In this document: positions 28,208 through 36,057 of the stretch, piece by piece
Numbering within the stretch: position 1 is the stretch's first letter
How the letters are laid out: each line of letters starts with the position of its first letter
Assembly: GCF_021404465.1 (NCBI RefSeq)
Contig: NZ_JABFTT010000018.1
Coordinates: 30,031-94,030, forward strand
Direction: 5' to 3'
Length of the DNA stretch: 64,000 bases
Source: Billgrantia zhangzhouensis
GTDB taxonomy: Bacteria > Pseudomonadota > Gammaproteobacteria > Pseudomonadales > Halomonadaceae
The notes under the pieces: generated by a model
Told to the model about the DNA's origin: nothing
Database searches by the model: none
What the model saw: only the letters and a program-made list of their open reading frames with translations
Program-made: the position numbers and the translations under genes

Positions 28208-29470
28208 ATGCCAGCCTCTTCATCGCTTTCCCCACCCTCCCGCAGCGGCGCTGCCACCCGTCAACGCGGTCGTTTCTCTTTAGTTGCCTTGCTTGCCGTA
28301 CTGGTTCTGGCAGCGGGAGCGGCCGGTGCCTGGTGGCTGCTCTCGCAACCGCCCCGTATCGAGCGTAGGGCACCGGCAGAGGTCCCGGCACCGCTGGTCG
28401 ACACGGTGCTGGCACAGCGGCAGGCGGCCGCCCCGGAGCTGCACGGCTTCGGCCGGGTCGTCGCCGAGCGCGAGGCGCGCCTGGCCAGCCGGGTTGCCGG
28501 CGAGCTACTCGAATTCACTCCTGAGGCATTGCCGGGCCGCGTGGTGGAGACCGGCACGCCGCTGGCGCGCCTGGACGACAGCGATCTGCATCTGGCCCTG
28601 CGCGAAGCCGAGGCGGCACTAGCACAGGCCGAGGCACAGCTGGCCATGGAGCGTGGCGAGCAGCAGCGCGCCGAAGCCGAATATCGTAGCTTTGGCCGCG
28701 AGCTTTCCGCCGAGCGCCGCGCCCTGGTACTGCGCGAGCCACAGCTGCGTCAGGCCCAGGCGGAAGTGGAACGTGCCCGGGCCGCCCGCGACCGGGCACG
28801 GCTGGATCTCGAACGAGCCACCCTCACAGCACCTTGGCGCGGCATGGTCCAGGCCCAGTTGCTGGGTGCCGGCAGCATGCTGGCCAACGGTACCGAGGTC
28901 ATCCACCTAGTCGATGTTTCGCGTTTCTGGGTGCGTGTCTCGCTACCCGGTGCGGCACTCGACTGGCTCGCATCCGCCGATGCCAACGGCCCCGGCAGCC
29001 AGGTGCGCCTGACATCGCGCACCTGGCCCGGCGACGCGGCGCGTCACGGCGAGGTGATCGCCATGCTGCCGTCGCTCGAGGAGCAGGGCCTTCAGGCCCA
29101 ACTGCTGGTGGCGGTCGACGACCCCCTGGGTCTCGTGAGCGGTGCCCCCGCCCTGCGCCTGGGTGATGTAGTGCGCCTGGAATTCGACGCCCGGCCCCAA
29201 GAGGGGCTGTTCGTCGTTCCGGCCGCCGCCCTGCGCCCGGGTGACCTGCTGTGGGTGCTGGACGACGAGGAGCGCCTGCGCCGCCGTACGGTGGAGGTGG
29301 TGCATCGCGGCGAGACGCGCGTGTTGGTCGGTGCCGGCCTCGAGGAGGGTGAACGCGTGGTGACGTCACAGCTCGGCCAGCCGCGCGAAGGCATGCGCCT
29401 GCGGCCACGCATCGCCGACCGCGAACGTCCAGCCGGCGAACGTACCGAGCACGGGGAGCGCCGCTCATGA
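28208..29470 (+). CDS. RND efflux periplasmic adaptor subunit (HlyD/MFP family)
   Basis: 420 residues from the ATG at 28208. A membrane anchor or uncleaved signal (LVALLAVLVLAAGAAGAWWLL, ~25-45) leads to a lipoyl half-motif (GRVVAEREARLASRVAGELLEF), a long Glu/Ala/Arg-rich coiled coil (~120-205), the second lipoyl half (ATLTAPWRGMVQAQLLGAGSML) and beta-barrel plus membrane-proximal domains. It overlaps the permease start by ATGA. It is the adaptor of an AcrAB-like pump; no outer-membrane channel gene is nearby, so a shared TolC is likely. Confidence 0.9.
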   Translation: MPASSSLSPPSRSGAATRQRGRFSLVALLAVLVLAAGAAGAWWLLSQPPRIERRAPAEVPAPLVDTVLAQRQAAAPELHGFGRVVAEREARLASRVAGELLEFTPEALPGRVVETGTPLARLDDSDLHLALREAEAALAQAEAQLAMERGEQQRAEAEYRSFGRELSAERRALVLREPQLRQAQAEVERARAARDRARLDLERATLTAPWRGMVQAQLLGAGSMLANGTEVIHLVDVSRFWVRVSLPGAALDWLASADANGPGSQVRLTSRTWPGDAARHGEVIAMLPSLEEQGLQAQLLVAVDDPLGLVSGAPALRLGDVVRLEFDARPQEGLFVVPAAALRPGDLLWVLDDEERLRRRTVEVVHRGETRVLVGAGLEEGERVVTSQLGQPREGMRLRPRIADRERPAGERTEHGERRS

Positions 29471-32400
29471 TGCGTCGCGGCCCCATCGCCTGGATGGTCC
29501 ATCACGGTGTCGCCCCCAACCTATTGATGGTACTGCTGATCGTTGGCGGCCTGCTGGCCTCGCTGACGATCAAGAAAGAGGTCTTCCCCGATTTCGAGCT
29601 GGAGATCGTCCACGTGGCAATCGGCTATCCCGGCGCCACGCCCGAAGAAGCGGAGCGCAGCCTGCTGCTGCCCATGGAGGCGGCCTTGGCCGATGTCGAC
29701 GGCATCGACGAGATGACCGCCACCGCCAACGAAGGGGCCGGGCGTGTCTCTCTGACCCTGATCGACGGGGTCGACGTGATGCGCGCCTATCAGGACATTC
29801 AGCAGGCGATCAATGCCATCACCAACCTGCCTGCCGCCGCCGACCCGCCGCGTTTCAGTCTTGCCGGCCGTTCGCGCAGCGTCATGAGCCTGCAGGTCCA
29901 TGGCTGGGTCGGCGAACGGCTGCTGCATGACGTCGCCGAGGAGCTGCGCGCCGAGCTGCAGGCATCCCCCGGCATTTCGCGAGTGGAACTGTCGGGCAAT
30001 CGCGAGCGCGAGATCCAGGTGCTACTCGATGCCGAGGCCATGCATCGCCATGGGTTCGACCATCGCGGCCTGGCCTCTCGCATCGCCGACGAAGCACTGG
30101 ATCTCGCCAGTGGCCGGCTGGCCACCGCCGAGGGGGAATGGCTGATCCGCTATCAGGGACGGCGCGACGAGGCCCGAGAATTCGCCGAGCTGCCGTTGGT
30201 CGGTACCGCCGACGGCAGCCAGCTGCGCCTGGGCGACATCGCCCGGGTCGACGACGGCTTCGCCGAGAGCGATCGCGAGGTGCTGTTCAACGGCGCTCCG
30301 GCGCTGAGCCTGGAGGTCTATCAGATCGGCGACCAGACGCCGATCGGTATCTCCGACGCGGTGCATGCCCAGCTCGAGCGGCTGCGTGCCGGTCTGCCCG
30401 AAGGGGTCAGCCTGAGCGTGTCCCAGGACAGCTCCGAGATCTACCGCGACCGTCTCGACCTGCTGCTCAAGAATGCCTGGTTGGGCCTGGCCCTGGTGCT
30501 GGTGCTGATGGCTCTGTTCCTCGAGGCACGCCTGGCGTTCTGGGTCACGCTGGGCATTCCCACCGCCTTCCTCGGCGCCATGCTGTTTCTGCCGTGGCTC
30601 GGCGTGTCGATCAACATGATGTCGATGTTCGCCTTCATCATCGCGCTGGGCATCGTGGTTGACGACGCCATCATGGTCGGCGAGAACATCCACAGCTACC
30701 GCGAGCAGGGCCACTCCCTGCGCGAGGCCGCGGTGCGCGGCGCGCGCGAAATGGCGGTTCCGATCACCTTCGCCATCCTCTCCAACATCGTCGCCTTCCT
30801 GCCACTGCTGTTCCTGCCGGGCTTCCTCGGCATGATCTTCGCCGTGGTGCCGCTGGTGGTGGTCACGGTGTTCCTGGTGTCGTGGCTGGAGGCGCTGTTC
30901 ATTCTCCCCGGCCACCTGGCCCATCGTGCCGGCGGTCGCGAGCCGCGCCCCTGGTTCCAGCCGCTGGACCGCCTGCGCCGTACACTTCAGGATGGGCTGG
31001 CCCACTTCACCCAGCAGCGCTTCGAGCCGTTCCTGCAGCGTGCCCTCGATTTGCGCCTGCTGACCGTGAGCCTGGCGATTGCCGTACTCACCCTAGCCAT
31101 CGCCTGGAGCCTGAGCGGTCGCATGGGCTTCTCGCTGATGCCGCGAGTGGAGTCCGACCGGGTCCAGGCCACGGTGACCCTGCCGGTGGGCAGCCCCATC
31201 GCCGAGGACCGGCGCATTCGCGACCAGTTGCTGGATGCCGCCACGGCGCTCACCGAACGTGACGACGGCCCACGCTTCAGCGATACCCGAGCCCAGATCG
31301 ACGGCGACCGCCTGAACGTGCGACTGACGCTGGAGCGCGCCAGCCTCGACGCCTGGCCACCTTCACGCGTGGCGCGGGCCTGGCGCGAGGAAGCCGGCGA
31401 CGTCCTCGGTGCCCAGGCGGTGCGCTTCGAGTCGGACTTCGGCGGTCCGGGTGCCGGCGCCGGGCTCACCCTGCGCCTGTCGCATCCCGACAGCCGCGCA
31501 CTGGAGGCCGCCGCTACCCGACTCGCCGACGAGCTTGCCGAATTCGACGGCCTGACCGATATCGACAGCGGCCTGGCCGACGGCAAGCCGCAGCTCGAAC
31601 TGCGCCTGTCGCCGGAAGGTCGCGCCCTGGGGCTCACCGGGGCCGACTTGGCTGCCCAGCTACGCGGCCCACTGCAGGGCGTTACCGCCGTCGAGCAGTT
31701 CGTCGGGCGCCACGAGATCAGCGTCGAGGTGCGCCTGCCGGGAGAAGAGCGCGACAGCCTGGGGCATCTCTACCGGCTGCCGATCCGCACCGCAGATGGC
31801 CTGGAGGTACCGCTCGAGCGGATCGCCGAGATCCACCTGGGGCGTGCCGCCACCACATTGGAGCGTCTCGACGGCCGGCGTCAGATCAGCGTCACTGCCG
31901 ACACCGACAGCGACGCGCAGATCAACCAGGTAATCGCCACCCTACAGGCAGAGGTCTTCCCCGCATTGCAGGCGGCCTGGCCGGGGCTGGAGTTGACCCT
32001 CGGCGGCCGCCAGCAGGAGACTGCCGACAACGTCTCGGCACTGAGCCAGGCCACCTGGCTGACGTTGATTGCGCTCTACGCGCTGCTGGCGATCCCGTTT
32101 CGCAGCTACCTGCAGCCGCTGCTGGTACTGGCGGCGATTCCCTTCGGCATCATCGGCGCCATGGCCGGTCATGCGATCATGGGCTTCGGCCTCTCGGTAA
32201 TCAGCCTGATGGGCATGCTGGCGCTCTCCGGCGTGGTGATCAACGACGCCCTGGTGCTGATCGACTACGCCAACCGGCGACGGCGTGAAGGCTTCGGCGC
32301 CCGCGAGGCCATCGTCGCCGCGGCGACCCGCCGCCTTCGGCCGATCCTGATGACCACCCTGACCACTTTCCTTGGCCTCGCGCCGATGATCTTCGAGACC

Positions 32401-32574
32401 TCGCGCCAGGCGCGGTTCATGATCCCCATGGCCATCTCGCTGGGCTTCGGCATGCTGTTTGCCACCCTCATCCTGCTGATACTGGTACCCTGCCTCTATC
32501 TCATGCTGGAGGGTCTGCGCGAACGATGGGAGCACCAGAGCAACGCCCACTCTACCCAGGAGCCGATCCGATGA
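29467..32574 (+). CDS. RND efflux permease
   Basis: 1035-residue inner-membrane RND transporter with a first helix (LLMVLLIVGGLLASLTI), a large periplasmic loop, a helix block (~350-500), a second loop and a final helix block (~860-1010). The proton-relay region FIIALGIVVDDAIMVGENI is present in the fourth-helix segment. The type resembles the AcrB/MdtB-like heavy group, but the drug or metal substrate cannot be read. The gene overlaps its adaptor (29467-29470) and the downstream sensor kinase (ATGA at 32571-32574), so pump and regulators are translated as a unit. Confidence 0.92.
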   Translation: MMRRGPIAWMVHHGVAPNLLMVLLIVGGLLASLTIKKEVFPDFELEIVHVAIGYPGATPEEAERSLLLPMEAALADVDGIDEMTATANEGAGRVSLTLIDGVDVMRAYQDIQQAINAITNLPAAADPPRFSLAGRSRSVMSLQVHGWVGERLLHDVAEELRAELQASPGISRVELSGNREREIQVLLDAEAMHRHGFDHRGLASRIADEALDLASGRLATAEGEWLIRYQGRRDEAREFAELPLVGTADGSQLRLGDIARVDDGFAESDREVLFNGAPALSLEVYQIGDQTPIGISDAVHAQLERLRAGLPEGVSLSVSQDSSEIYRDRLDLLLKNAWLGLALVLVLMALFLEARLAFWVTLGIPTAFLGAMLFLPWLGVSINMMSMFAFIIALGIVVDDAIMVGENIHSYREQGHSLREAAVRGAREMAVPITFAILSNIVAFLPLLFLPGFLGMIFAVVPLVVVTVFLVSWLEALFILPGHLAHRAGGREPRPWFQPLDRLRRTLQDGLAHFTQQRFEPFLQRALDLRLLTVSLAIAVLTLAIAWSLSGRMGFSLMPRVESDRVQATVTLPVGSPIAEDRRIRDQLLDAATALTERDDGPRFSDTRAQIDGDRLNVRLTLERASLDAWPPSRVARAWREEAGDVLGAQAVRFESDFGGPGAGAGLTLRLSHPDSRALEAAATRLADELAEFDGLTDIDSGLADGKPQLELRLSPEGRALGLTGADLAAQLRGPLQGVTAVEQFVGRHEISVEVRLPGEERDSLGHLYRLPIRTADGLEVPLERIAEIHLGRAATTLERLDGRRQISVTADTDSDAQINQVIATLQAEVFPALQAAWPGLELTLGGRQQETADNVSALSQATWLTLIALYALLAIPFRSYLQPLLVLAAIPFGIIGAMAGHAIMGFGLSVISLMGMLALSGVVINDALVLIDYANRRRREGFGAREAIVAAATRRLRPILMTTLTTFLGLAPMIFETSRQARFMIPMAISLGFGMLFATLILLILVPCLYLMLEGLRERWEHQSNAHSTQEPIR

Positions 32575-33992
32575 GGCCACGCTTCGCCCGTCCGCCCTTC
32601 TCGCACCTGGGCGTCAAACTGTTCGTCATCATCCTCTCGGTCAACGTGGCAATCGCCGGACTGGTCTTCCTGGCGGTGTCGCGCAGCCTCGACCGCGGCT
32701 TTCTCGAGTACCTCGAAACTACCCAGACCAGCCGCGCCGAGACCCTCGCCGATGGTCTGGCCGAGGAGTGGGCACGTCGCGGCGACTGGCAATGGCTGCG
32801 CGACTCGCCGCCGGCCTGGAAGCGCCTGGTGCACCGGCAGCTGTGGCCCGGCGACCGACCGCCCCACGGCATCGAGCGCCGCCTGGGCGACCCTCGCGAC
32901 TTCGTACTGCACGACGCCGAGGGCTTGCCGGTAATCGGCCTGCCCCCGGATGACAGGGAGCTTGCCGCCGAACTCGAGTGGCTGCCCATCGAGCACGATG
33001 GCCAACGAATCGGCACGCTCGGCTATCGTCCTCCACAGCAGTTGATGGCACGCATGGACCGCATCTTCCTGTCCCGCCAGCAGCGCAACCTGGGTATCAT
33101 CGTCGGCGCCCTGGGCCTGGCCTCGCTGCTGCTGGCCGGCGGTCTGGCCTGGTGGCTGGGGCGGCGCACCCGCAGCATGGCATTGGCCACCCGCCGCCTG
33201 ATGGAGGGCGACTACAGTGCACGGCTGCCGGAGCGCGGCCGAGACGAGCTCTCGCGCCTGGCGCGCGACTTCAACATGCTGGCGGCTACGCTGGAAGCCA
33301 GCCGCGAGGCGCGTAGCCGCTGGGTCTCCGACATCGCTCACGAACTGCGCACACCGCTGGCGGTGCTGCGCGGCGAGATCGAGGCCATGCAGGACGGCAT
33401 CCGCCCACTCGATGAGGACAACCTGCGTTCACTCTCGCAGGAAGTGGGCCAGCTCGAGCGGCTGGTGGCCGACCTGCGCCTGCTCTCCCAAAGCGATGCC
33501 GGCGCGCTCGAGGTGCAGCTCGCCCCCCTCGATCTGGCGGCGAGCCTGACCTCACGTCTCGAGGAGGCCAACGGTTGGCTCGCCGATTGCGGCATGACGC
33601 TTTCCACCTCGATACAGGGGCCGGCCTGGATGCGTGGCGATTCCCGCCGCCTGCGCCAGCTGTGGACCAATCTGCTCGACAACAGCTGCGCCTACACCAC
33701 CTCGCCGGGGCAACTGGAAGTCAAGCTGGTGGCTACGAGCAGCCAGGTACGGGTCATCTGGCAGGACAGCCCACCGGGAGTGCCCGAGACCGCGCTCGAG
33801 CGACTCACCGAGCGGCTCTACCGGGTCGAGGGCTCACGTAGCCGCGCCAGCGGCGGAAGCGGCCTCGGACTTTCCATTGCCAATGCCCTGGTCAAGAGCC
33901 ATGGCGGCACCATGCAGGCCTCACCCTCCCCGCTGGGTGGGTTATGCTGGACTATCGAGTTCCCCGCTCTTGCGGCCGATGAGCGAACATAA
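32571..33992 (+). CDS. Sensor histidine kinase, BaeS-like
   Basis: 473 residues with two transmembrane helices (~16-36 and ~165-187) around a periplasmic domain of ~125 residues, then HAMP (RRLMEGDYSARLPERGRDEL), HisKA (WVSDIAHELRTPLAVLRGEIEAMQDG, phospho-His) and HATPase (NLLDNSCAY, GSGLGLSIANALV). The LAVLRGEIEAMQDGIRP text and the gene order pump-kinase-regulator match the E. coli mdtABC-baeSR arrangement, where the kinase senses envelope stress. The start overlaps the permease stop. The response-regulator gene follows 12 bp later. Confidence 0.88.
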   Translation: MRPRFARPPFSHLGVKLFVIILSVNVAIAGLVFLAVSRSLDRGFLEYLETTQTSRAETLADGLAEEWARRGDWQWLRDSPPAWKRLVHRQLWPGDRPPHGIERRLGDPRDFVLHDAEGLPVIGLPPDDRELAAELEWLPIEHDGQRIGTLGYRPPQQLMARMDRIFLSRQQRNLGIIVGALGLASLLLAGGLAWWLGRRTRSMALATRRLMEGDYSARLPERGRDELSRLARDFNMLAATLEASREARSRWVSDIAHELRTPLAVLRGEIEAMQDGIRPLDEDNLRSLSQEVGQLERLVADLRLLSQSDAGALEVQLAPLDLAASLTSRLEEANGWLADCGMTLSTSIQGPAWMRGDSRRLRQLWTNLLDNSCAYTTSPGQLEVKLVATSSQVRVIWQDSPPGVPETALERLTERLYRVEGSRSRASGGSGLGLSIANALVKSHGGTMQASPSPLGGLCWTIEFPALAADERT

Positions 33993-34004
33993 GGAAAGCC
34001 GCCC

Positions 34005-34724
34005 ATGCACGACGCCGAAACTCCACGTGACACCCTGCTGATCGTCGAGGATGAACCCAAGATCGCACGCCTGGTCGCCGATTACCTTGAAGGTAGCGGT
34101 TACGCCACCTGGCATATCGACCATGGCGACCAGGTGTTGTCCTGGCTGCAGGAACAGAACGACGAAGAGCAACTACCGTCGCTGGTACTGCTCGACCTGA
34201 TGCTGCCCGGTACCGACGGGCTCACCCTATGCCGCGAGATTCGCCAGCGCTGGCCGGAAGTGGCGATCATCATGTTGACGGCACGGGTCGAGGAAGTGGA
34301 TCGCCTGCTGGGCCTGGAACTCGGCGCCGACGACTATATCTGCAAGCCGTTCAGCCCGCGCGAGGTGGTCGCCAGAGTCAAGGCGGTATTGCGCCGCAGC
34401 CAGGCGCTGCGCGATCCGGCCGCGATCGCCGGCAGCCACCTGGCGCTCGACGACGATGGCTGGCGTGCGCTGGCCGACGGCCAGGACCTGGGTCTCACCG
34501 CCGTGGAATATCAACTGCTCAAGGTGATGATGCAGTCGCCGGGACGTATCTTCACCCGCGACCAACTGATGGATCGCATGTACCGCGACCACCGCATCGT
34601 CTCCGAGCGCACCGTCGACAGCCACGTCAAGAAACTGCGGCGCAAGATCAGTGACGTCTGGCCCGAACGTGAAATCATCCGTTCGGTTTATGGCGTCGGC
34701 TACAAGTACCAACCTGAGGAGTGA
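34005..34724 (+). CDS. Response regulator, OmpR family, BaeR-like
   Basis: 239 residues: receiver domain (residues ~9-125) with phosphoacceptor Asp in VLLDLMLPGTDGL, switch residues in MLTARVEEVDRLLGLELGADDYICKPFSPREV, and an OmpR/PhoB winged helix (residues ~140-237, DRMYRDHRIVSERTVDSHVKKLRRKI and SVYGVGYKYQ). This is the partner of the adjacent kinase and the likely activator of the RND operon and the Spy-like gene. OmpR-type regulators bind tandem half-sites, and candidate ones exist before both targets. Confidence 0.9.
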   Translation: MHDAETPRDTLLIVEDEPKIARLVADYLEGSGYATWHIDHGDQVLSWLQEQNDEEQLPSLVLLDLMLPGTDGLTLCREIRQRWPEVAIIMLTARVEEVDRLLGLELGADDYICKPFSPREVVARVKAVLRRSQALRDPAAIAGSHLALDDDGWRALADGQDLGLTAVEYQLLKVMMQSPGRIFTRDQLMDRMYRDHRIVSERTVDSHVKKLRRKISDVWPEREIIRSVYGVGYKYQPEE

Positions 34725-34744
34725 CCTTGCTTCTTTCACGTTTT

Positions 34745-34761
34745 CTGCAAGTTGGTTGCAC
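34745..34761. promoter_or_regulatory. Tandem CTGCAA/TTGCAC repeat before the Spy-like gene
   Basis: CTGCAA at 34745-34750 and TTGCAC at 34756-34761 keep the same 11-bp period as the TTGCAC pair ahead of the efflux operon (28122-28138). The site is 49-65 bp upstream of the Spy-like start. It is a candidate binding site for the adjacent response regulator. Confidence 0.45.
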
Positions 34762-34809
34762 AGCGCCCTACGACACTGCCAGCATCCCCCACGCAAAGGA
34801 GTGACCGAG

Positions 34810-35466
34810 ATGCGCCGTACCACCACCCGAAACCTGCTGCTGCCCGCCCTGCTCGCCGTGGCCATCGCCCCCATGTCGCTGGCGGCCGTCGCCGCCCCCG
34901 GACAGGGTGAAGACGGCTGGCACGAGCAGCGCCAGGAGCGCTTCGAGGAGCGCCGCCAAGAACTGTTCGAGCGCGCCGGACTCGACGAGGAGGCCCGCAG
35001 CGCCCTGGAGGATGCCCACAGCGAACACATGCAGGCACTGCGTGAGCTGCACGAGCAGCACCGCGAGCGCATGGACGAGATCCTCGACGAGGAGCAGCGT
35101 GACGCTCTGCGCGAGGCCAAGCGTGAGATGCGCCAGGAGCGCCATGCCGAGCGCGGCGGTGAGCGTCGTCAGAGCATGCAGGAGCGTCTGACCACACTGG
35201 TCGACAGCTGGGAGCTCTCCGACGAGGAGCGCGAGCGATTGGCCGAGCTGCGCGAAGCCCTCTACGCCGACATGCGGGAGCTGCGCGAGCAGAGCTTCGA
35301 CTCCCGCGAAGAGCGCCGCGAAACCTGGCAATCTCTGCGCGACGAACATCGCGAGGCTCTGGGCGAGGTGCTCAGCGAAGAGCAGATCGAAGCCCTCGAA
35401 GCCTTCATGCAGCCCCGCCACCACAAGGGCCACGGCAAGCCTCATGGCGAACGTCAGCGCGGCTGA
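34810..35466 (+). CDS. Periplasmic Spy/CpxP-like helical protein
   Basis: 218 residues. A signal peptide (NLLLPALLAVAIAPMSLAAVAA, cleavage near residue 29) precedes an almost entirely helical, highly charged protein rich in Glu and Arg. Two LTxxQ-like repeats are expected in this family; here the helical units contain LDEEARSALEDAHSEHMQAL and LSDEERERLAELREALYADM, each followed by an EEQ-DAL/EEQIEAL motif. In E. coli Spy is a BaeSR-controlled ATP-independent chaperone, so the location after a BaeSR-like pair fits. It ends in a His/Lys-rich tail (HHKGHGKPHGER) that might bind metal. Confidence 0.72.
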   Translation: MRRTTTRNLLLPALLAVAIAPMSLAAVAAPGQGEDGWHEQRQERFEERRQELFERAGLDEEARSALEDAHSEHMQALRELHEQHRERMDEILDEEQRDALREAKREMRQERHAERGGERRQSMQERLTTLVDSWELSDEERERLAELREALYADMRELREQSFDSREERRETWQSLRDEHREALGEVLSEEQIEALEAFMQPRHHKGHGKPHGERQRG

Positions 35467-35482
35467 TCGAACGTCCGGAAAT

Positions 35483-35518
35483 ACGCAGCGGGCCCGGCAC
35501 ACGCCGGGCCCGCTGCGT
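35483..35518 (+). terminator. Strong hairpin terminator after the Spy-like gene
   Basis: ACGCAGCGGGCCCGGC at 35483-35498 pairs perfectly with its complement at 35503-35518 around the loop ACAC, giving a 16-bp stem, followed by TT and then the TRAP remnant. It closes the efflux/two-component/Spy region. Confidence 0.85.
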
Positions 35519-35542
35519 TTCATGCCATCCCGAAAGACCCAG

Positions 35543-35720
35543 TCATAGAGCACGCCCGGCAGCCAGAACGATGCCCGACACCATGTAGAGAATGAACATG
35601 GCCACGAACACCATCAGCAGGAACCGCGCGATACCGATGAAAATATCGCCCAGCTGTATGCCCTTGAGGTAAAAGGCCGACATCGCCATGGGCGGGGTGA
35701 GGAACGAAGTCTGGTGACAT
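35543..35720 (-). pseudogene. C-terminal remnant of a TRAP transporter large permease (DctM)
   Basis: On the minus strand a frame ending at TGA (35543-35545) encodes QTSFLTPPMAMSAFYLKGIQ, then LGDIFIGIARFLLMVFVAMF and ILYMVSG. The TSFLTPPFGFALFYLKG-like text is a hallmark of the last helices of DctM-type TRAP permeases. The frame is closed by a stop just before the glutamine and no start exists, so only ~55 residues survive. No small permease or solute-binding gene lies beside it. Confidence 0.75.
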
Positions 35721-36057
35721 CAGATGGGCGCAAGCGGCTTCTCCTATGTTCAGTTAACGTTTTGTCCGGATCTGTTAACGCAGAGTTGAAGGGCTCCCAC
35801 AAAACGCGTATTTTATTTGAACGTTCATTCAAAAATAAGAGCGACTTTCCGCCTTGAAGTCGTCAGCCCTGACACCGTCACCCCACTCCCGCGGCATTTA
35901 CGCGATTCTCTCGGCCTCGATAGTCGTCGACGGTCTTGTCAGGTCTGAAACATGGGGCAGACCTCAGGCGTGCTTTCGATTGTGAGGAACAATCCTCAGC
36001 ACGTCTCGGCAAGGAGCAGGCGGGAAGGTTCACTCATTCGGAAAGGAGTTCGACCGC
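35721..36057. promoter_or_regulatory. Intergenic region before betT with BetI-like operator
   Basis: 337 bp without a gene. The palindrome TGAACGTTCA (35819-35828), extended as TTTGAACGTTCATTCAAA, closely resembles published BetI operators of the ATTGAACGTTCAAT kind. It lies 230 bp upstream of betT, so it may mark a distal promoter. Two copies of GTTAACG (35753-35759, 35774-35780) are 21 bp apart. AAAGGAG precedes the betT start. Confidence 0.5.
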
